Assembly (NCBI GenBank): GCA_947455595.1
Contig: CANGOP010000003.1
Location: 124,001-188,000, forward strand
Length of the DNA stretch: 64,000 bases
Direction: 5' to 3'
DNA from: Gammaproteobacteria bacterium
Lineage (GTDB): Bacteria > Pseudomonadota > Gammaproteobacteria > Steroidobacterales > Steroidobacteraceae
This document shows positions 63,440 through 64,000 of this stretch, piece after piece. Positions within the stretch are counted from its first letter, which is position 1, and each line of letters opens with the position of its first letter. A model generated the notes under the pieces. That model made no database searches. It was not told the DNA's origin and saw only the letters and a list, made by a program, of their open reading frames with translations. The position numbers were made by a program, and so were the translations under genes.

Positions 63440-64000
63440 TTGAAGAACTTGCTCCACCGACTCTTCGCCTGCTGCGCATTCGGTCTGCTGCCGGCCGCAC
63501 ACGCCCTCACACTGGCACCGGACGCTCCTGAGCGGTACGTCGTGAAGGCCGGCGATACCTTGTGGTCGTTGGCGGGCAAATATCTGGCAGATCCGTGGTC
63601 GTGGCCGGAACTCTGGCATGCGGGCGCGGGCATCGATAATCCGAACCGCATTTATCCCGGGGATGTCCTGACCTTGGTCCGAGATGAGAGCGGCCAACCG
63701 CGGTTGATTCGGGCGGCTGCCGAGCCCGCTGCAGAGGGGGAGACGGTCCGTCTCAGCCCGCAGATGCGGGTGCAGACCCTGCAGGACGCGATTACGGCCA
63801 TTCCTTACGACATGATCGCGGCTTTCATGTCCAAACCCAGCCTGCTGCCAGCGGATGGGGCGGGAAAGATGCCCTACGTGGTGGGCTTTGACCATGACCG
63901 CCTTGCCGGCGCGATTGGCAGCCGCGTCTATGTCCGAGGCCTAGGCCCCGAACCCGGCGATCGATTCGCCCTTGTCCATGTCGGCGAAAAGATTCGTGAT
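63440..64000 (+). CDS. LysM-domain exported protein (partial)
   Basis: The first 187 codons of a secreted peptidoglycan-binding protein; it runs off the window. A signal peptide (about residues 1-24, ending PAAHA) is followed by a LysM domain (about 30-80: RYVVKAGDTLWSLAGKYLADPWSWPELWHAG...RIYPGDVLTLV). The following region MRVQTLQDAITAIPYDMIAAFMSKPSLL is conserved in LysM proteins found between def and dprA in gammaproteobacteria. TTG at 63440 has GAGAGG about 9 bases upstream. Confidence 0.92.
   Translation, partial: MKNLLHRLFACCAFGLLPAAHALTLAPDAPERYVVKAGDTLWSLAGKYLADPWSWPELWHAGAGIDNPNRIYPGDVLTLVRDESGQPRLIRAAAEPAAEGETVRLSPQMRVQTLQDAITAIPYDMIAAFMSKPSLLPADGAGKMPYVVGFDHDRLAGAIGSRVYVRGLGPEPGDRFALVHVGEKIRD

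Overview
The window reads as a stretch of a gammaproteobacterial chromosome. Base composition is moderately GC-rich throughout, genes are packed tightly on both strands, and most belong to core metabolism. The grouping def-fmt-rsmB-DUF4390-ntrY-ntrX opposite a LysM gene, the order priA-argS-SPOR protein, the three-gene pntAA-pntAB-pntB transhydrogenase and the E. coli-type gshA all point to Gammaproteobacteria, perhaps the Nevskiales/Steroidobacterales/Xanthomonadales side (inference from gene content; no rRNA gene is present to settle it). I saw no tRNA, rRNA, insertion sequence, prophage or CRISPR array. The window opens inside ilvA (about its last 9 residues are missing) and closes inside a LysM-protein gene.

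1-13 kb: branched-chain amino acid synthesis (ilvA, ilvB, ilvN) mixed with an OmpW-type porin, methionine sulfoxide reductase B, an M23 peptidase, an S1/P1 nuclease, glyoxalase I, a DsbA-like oxidoreductase and a chromate transporter. The two acetolactate synthase subunit genes are divergent instead of forming one operon. Next come a glutathione transferase, a quinone reductase, a [2Fe-2S] ferredoxin and a PII protein with a good sigma-54 promoter candidate upstream.

13-35 kb: central carbon and redox genes: a ferredoxin reductase, class I PHA synthase, an M20 peptidase, one-chain pyruvate carboxylase, a diguanylate cyclase, gshA, a fadJ-fadA beta-oxidation operon translationally coupled to a MATE exporter, dienelactone hydrolase, succinate-semialdehyde dehydrogenase, a Bcr/CflA exporter and hemN.

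35-50 kb: a coupled trio (nucleosidase, SBF symporter, CoA-transferase), a 5'-3' nuclease and an HNH nuclease, the pnt operon with a dicarboxylate symporter, then a long leftward run. Read in transcription order that run is: ECF sigma factor, DUF3619-like membrane protein, a 42-residue ORF, a DUF3106 repeat protein, a small membrane protein, a ribbon-helix-helix protein, an MFS exporter broken by one extra G in a G8 run, YebC and a cyclophilin.

50-64 kb: priA-argS-SPOR rightward; def-fmt-rsmB-DUF4390-ntrY-ntrX leftward with an MFS exporter fused translationally to its end; and the LysM gene. The NtrX-like regulator has lost the catalytic motifs of its AAA+ domain. Stop/start overlaps (ATGA, TAATG, TGATG) are very common, four convergent pairs share a CTAA stop overlap, and many genes use GTG or TTG starts. 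No stretch above 300 bases lacks a gene; the largest gaps are the divergent intervals 2373-2622, 13007-13241 and 63237-63439. No clear new defence or mobile system is visible. The best leads are the frameshifted exporter, the degenerate NtrX, the sigma-factor operon and the nucleosidase-symporter-CoA-transferase trio.
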